Of a stretch of 17,142 nt of DNA, positions 15,304 to 17,142 are shown in pieces (position 1 is the first letter of the stretch; the number at the start of each line of letters is the position of its first letter). The notes under the pieces are model-generated. The model was not told where the DNA came from. It saw only the letters and a list, made by a program, of their open reading frames with translations, and did not search any database. Made by a program: the position numbers and the translations under genes. This DNA is from RECO01 sp050485385 (GTDB lineage Bacteria > Pseudomonadota > Alphaproteobacteria > Geminicoccales > Geminicoccaceae): assembly GCA_050485385.1 (NCBI GenBank), contig JBJHBG010000107.1, positions 1 to 17,142 on the forward strand, in the 5' to 3' direction.

Positions 15304-16429
15304 GGAACACCATGGTGAGGAGGGCGGCGGCGGCGATCACGTAGACGATGCCGGTGACCACCGCCGACGTCGTCGCGGTGCCGACGGCGGCCGCACTGCG
15401 CCCGCACTGCATGCCGCGCATGCAGCCGGCGATCGCGACGAGGGCGGCGTAAACCGTCCCCTTGAAGATGCCGCCCGCGAAGTCGGTGAGCGAGACCGTG
15501 GTCAGGGTGCGGTGCCAATATTGGAGCAGCGTGACGTCCGGCAGGTTGGCGCCGACCGCCGCCCCGCCGAGGATGCCCAAGAGGTTCGCGTAGACGACCA
15601 GAAACGGCATCATCAAGACGAGTGCGAGCACCCGAGGCAGGACGAGGTAGTCCATCGGCTCGACCGCCATGGTGCGGAGCGCGTCGATCTCTTCGTTGCC
15701 CTGCATGGTGCCGATGCTGGCGGCGAAGGAGGCGCCGGTGCGGCCGGCGACGATGATCGCCGTCATGATCGCCCCCATGTCGCGCGCCATCGCCACGCCG
15801 ACGAGGTCGGCGACGAAGAGCTGGGCGCCGAACGCGCGCAGCTGGATGGCGCCGACGAAGGCGAGGATGGCGCCGACGAGAAAGCTGATGAGCGCCACCA
15901 CCGGCAGGGTGTCGGCGCCGACGTCGCGGAGCGTGTCGACGAAGTCGCTGCGCCGGAAGCGCGCACGGCCGATCAGGAGCCGGCCGCAGGACCGGGTCAG
16001 TTCGCCGACGAACACGACCGTACCGACGAACTCGGCCCAAGCCCCCTTGGCGCCGTCGCCGACGGCGGTGAGCAGCCCCCGGCCGCGCGCGCGGCTCCGG
16101 TCCTCGCCGCGCGGCGCGTTGGCGAGCGCCAGGGCGAGGAGACGGCGGGCACCGTCCGGCAGGTCGTCGGTGCTGGCCTCGACCTTCAGGCCCTCGGCCG
16201 CGCGCACCACGGCGAGGCAATAGGCGACGAGGCCCGCGTCCCAGGCGTCGAGGCGTTGGGCATCGAAGCGCAGCCGCTCCACCCCGCCCTCGCCGAGCGC
16301 TGCCCGCACCGGGGCCACCGCCGGCAGCCCGTTCTCCAGCCGCCAAGCCCCCTCCAGCCGCAGCGTGAGCGTCGTCCCCTCGCGCGCCAGTCGCGGCCTG
16401 CCCGCCTCGTCGTTCCGGCGATCCCGCAT
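15287..16429 (-). CDS. mlaE: MlaE family lipid ABC permease with fused N-terminal STAS domain
   Basis: This 380-residue protein combines a cytoplasmic STAS-like domain (about 18-105), a polar linker (about 106-128) and an MlaE permease (about 130-380) with several membrane helices. The family landmark is NEEIDALRTM (245-254), the coupling segment facing the ATPase. In E. coli the STAS partner MlaB is a separate protein; here it is fused, which explains why no mlaB gene follows. The STAS site that carries Thr52 in MlaB appears as WDAGL (63-67) here, with Ala instead of a hydroxyl residue. It is the first gene of the operon; GGAGGG lies farther than usual (about 14 bases) from the ATG, but no better start is seen. 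It is divergent from the hydrolase gene across 205 bases, in which I see no clear promoter. Confidence 0.93.
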   Translation of the reverse strand: MRDRRNDEAGRPRLAREGTTLTLRLEGAWRLENGLPAVAPVRAALGEGGVERLRFDAQRLDAWDAGLVAYCLAVVRAAEGLKVEASTDDLPDGARRLLALALANAPRGEDRSRARGRGLLTAVGDGAKGAWAEFVGTVVFVGELTRSCGRLLIGRARFRRSDFVDTLRDVGADTLPVVALISFLVGAILAFVGAIQLRAFGAQLFVADLVGVAMARDMGAIMTAIIVAGRTGASFAASIGTMQGNEEIDALRTMAVEPMDYLVLPRVLALVLMMPFLVVYANLLGILGGAAVGANLPDVTLLQYWHRTLTTVSLTDFAGGIFKGTVYAALVAIAGCMRGMQCGRSAAAVGTATTSAVVTGIVYVIAAAALLTMVFHVLDI

Positions 16430-16634
16430 GCGATCCGGTCGAGCCCTCCCTCGGCGCCACGTCGCGGCCCGTGGCAGGCCTTACCCGCCAGCCCCGAGCG
16501 ACGCCAGCCCCCACGACACCATGGGCCTCGCGACGCATCGAAGCGAGCCAGGGGGCCTGATGGCCCACGCCCCTTGCGATCGGCTGCGCTTTGCGCCACA
16601 GCGCCACGTTCCGTGCCCAACAGGAGCCCATGTC

Positions 16635-17142
16635 ATGCTCGACCGCCGCTTCGCCTTCGACGGCAACGCGATTGCCTGGGCGGTCGGCGGCGAGGGGCCG
16701 CCGGTGGTCCTGGTCCACGGTACGCCGTTCTCGGCGCATGTCTGGCACCGGATCGCGCCGCACCTGGAGCGGCACGCGCGGGTTTTCCGCTTCGATCTCC
16801 TCGGCTACGGCGGCTCGGCCAAGGGGGCCGGCATCGACGTCTCGTTGGCCGTGCAGAACCGGCTGCTGGCGGCGCTGCTCGACCACTGGGGCCTGGCGCT
16901 GCCGCACGTCGTCGCCCACGACTTCGGCGGTGCCACGGCCTTGCGCGCTTGGGTGCTCGACGGGCGGCGCTACGCGTCCCTCACCTTGATCGACCCGGTG
17001 GCGGGGGGCCCCGGGGGGGGGGCCCGACGCGCGGCCCGCGCCGCCTTCGACGCCGCCCGCGCCCGCCGGCCCCCCCCGCGCCGACCCCCCCCCCAGCCAG
17101 CCGAGGAACCGAGGGGCGGGCGCCGCGGCCACCACGCGCCCC
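16635..17142 (+). CDS. Alpha/beta hydrolase with Asp nucleophile, partial (cut by right edge)
   Basis: About 169 residues are visible. The oxyanion-hole motif HGTP lies at 28-31, LLGYGGSAKG at 55-64, and the nucleophile elbow AHDFGGAT at 94-101, giving Asp96 as nucleophile. An Asp nucleophile is known from haloalkane dehalogenases, haloacetate dehalogenases and epoxide hydrolases. The Trp that usually follows the Asp in haloalkane dehalogenases is Phe97 here, so no substrate is assigned. AGGAG lies 9 bases before the ATG; another ATG at 16630 is out of frame and gives an unlike protein. After LIDPVA (118-123) the translation turns into a Gly/Arg/Pro-rich string coinciding with long G and C runs, so the last ~45 codons are not trustworthy. 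Confidence 0.75.
   Translation, partial: MLDRRFAFDGNAIAWAVGGEGPPVVLVHGTPFSAHVWHRIAPHLERHARVFRFDLLGYGGSAKGAGIDVSLAVQNRLLAALLDHWGLALPHVVAHDFGGATALRAWVLDGRRYASLTLIDPVAGGPGGGARRAARAAFDAARARRPPPRRPPPQPAEEPRGGRRGHHAP
17003..17142. other. Low-complexity G/C homopolymer tail, probable sequencing or assembly artefact
   Basis: The last 140 bases contain a run of 6 G (17003-17008), 10 G (17013-17022), 8 C (17070-17077) and 10 C (17085-17094). Nothing like this occurs in the rest of the window, and it coincides with loss of family character in the hydrolase gene. It is most simply a low-quality contig end. Confidence 0.65.

Noticed and set aside
16430..16634. Promoter boxes in the divergent mlaE-hydrolase gap
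   Set aside because: A TTGCGA near 16575 could be a -35 box, but no acceptable -10 lies at the right distance. A short GGGCC-TGAT-GGCCC hairpin (16553-16566) is not enough to call an element.
15276..17135. 619-codon minus-strand open frame across mlaE and the hydrolase start
   Set aside because: It overlaps the genuine mlaE in another frame and is antisense to the hydrolase; the Arg-rich low-complexity text has no domain signature.

Overview
The window looks like a piece of an alphaproteobacterial genome, probably Rhodospirillales or Geminicoccales-like. The support is very high GC content, dense gene packing with ATGA/GTGA stop-start overlaps, a small DUF1127 protein, a MocR-type regulator and an MlaE permease with a fused STAS domain. 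Lineage is an inference from gene content only. Both ends cut into genes. The last ~140 bases are rich in G and C homopolymers and look like a poor-quality contig end. I see no rRNA, tRNA, CRISPR array, insertion sequence or phage gene. No intergenic gap exceeds about 205 bases.

Region 1 (1-7596, minus strand) is one long apparent operon. In transcription order it holds a periplasmic family 5 solute-binding protein, two peptide-type ABC permeases, two ABC ATPases, a class V PLP enzyme and a metal-dependent aspartoacylase/DoeB-type deacylase (cut by the left edge). A near-consensus sigma-54 promoter lies about 45 bases upstream of the binding-protein start codon. A strong hairpin separates the binding protein from the permeases. 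The simplest reading is nitrogen-regulated import of a small peptide or N-acylated amino compound, followed by deacylation and PLP chemistry. The substrate is not known.

Region 2 (7771-9627) holds a plus-strand D-2-hydroxyacid dehydrogenase, divergent from the transport operon. It is followed by a convergent minus-strand branched-chain-type (class IV) aminotransferase. Their stop codons abut exactly, inside a 14-base palindrome. Both enzymes act on 2-oxo or amino acids and could serve the same catabolic theme.

Region 3 (9761-12664) holds a minus-strand exported alpha/beta-hydrolase-fold protein, with Gly where the nucleophilic Ser is expected, preceded by the DUF1127 gene. Divergent to these is a plus-strand MocR/GabR-type regulator, with an inverted CTGGTTC-type repeat just before its start.

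Region 4 (12805-16429, minus strand) is a phospholipid-type MCE transport operon: MlaE with a fused STAS domain, MlaF ATPase, a long MlaD/MCE protein and an outer-membrane-type auxiliary lipoprotein. It lacks separate mlaB and mlaC genes.

Region 5 (16635 to the right edge) is the start of a plus-strand alpha/beta hydrolase with an Asp nucleophile. Its reading frame loses family character where the homopolymer-rich tail begins.
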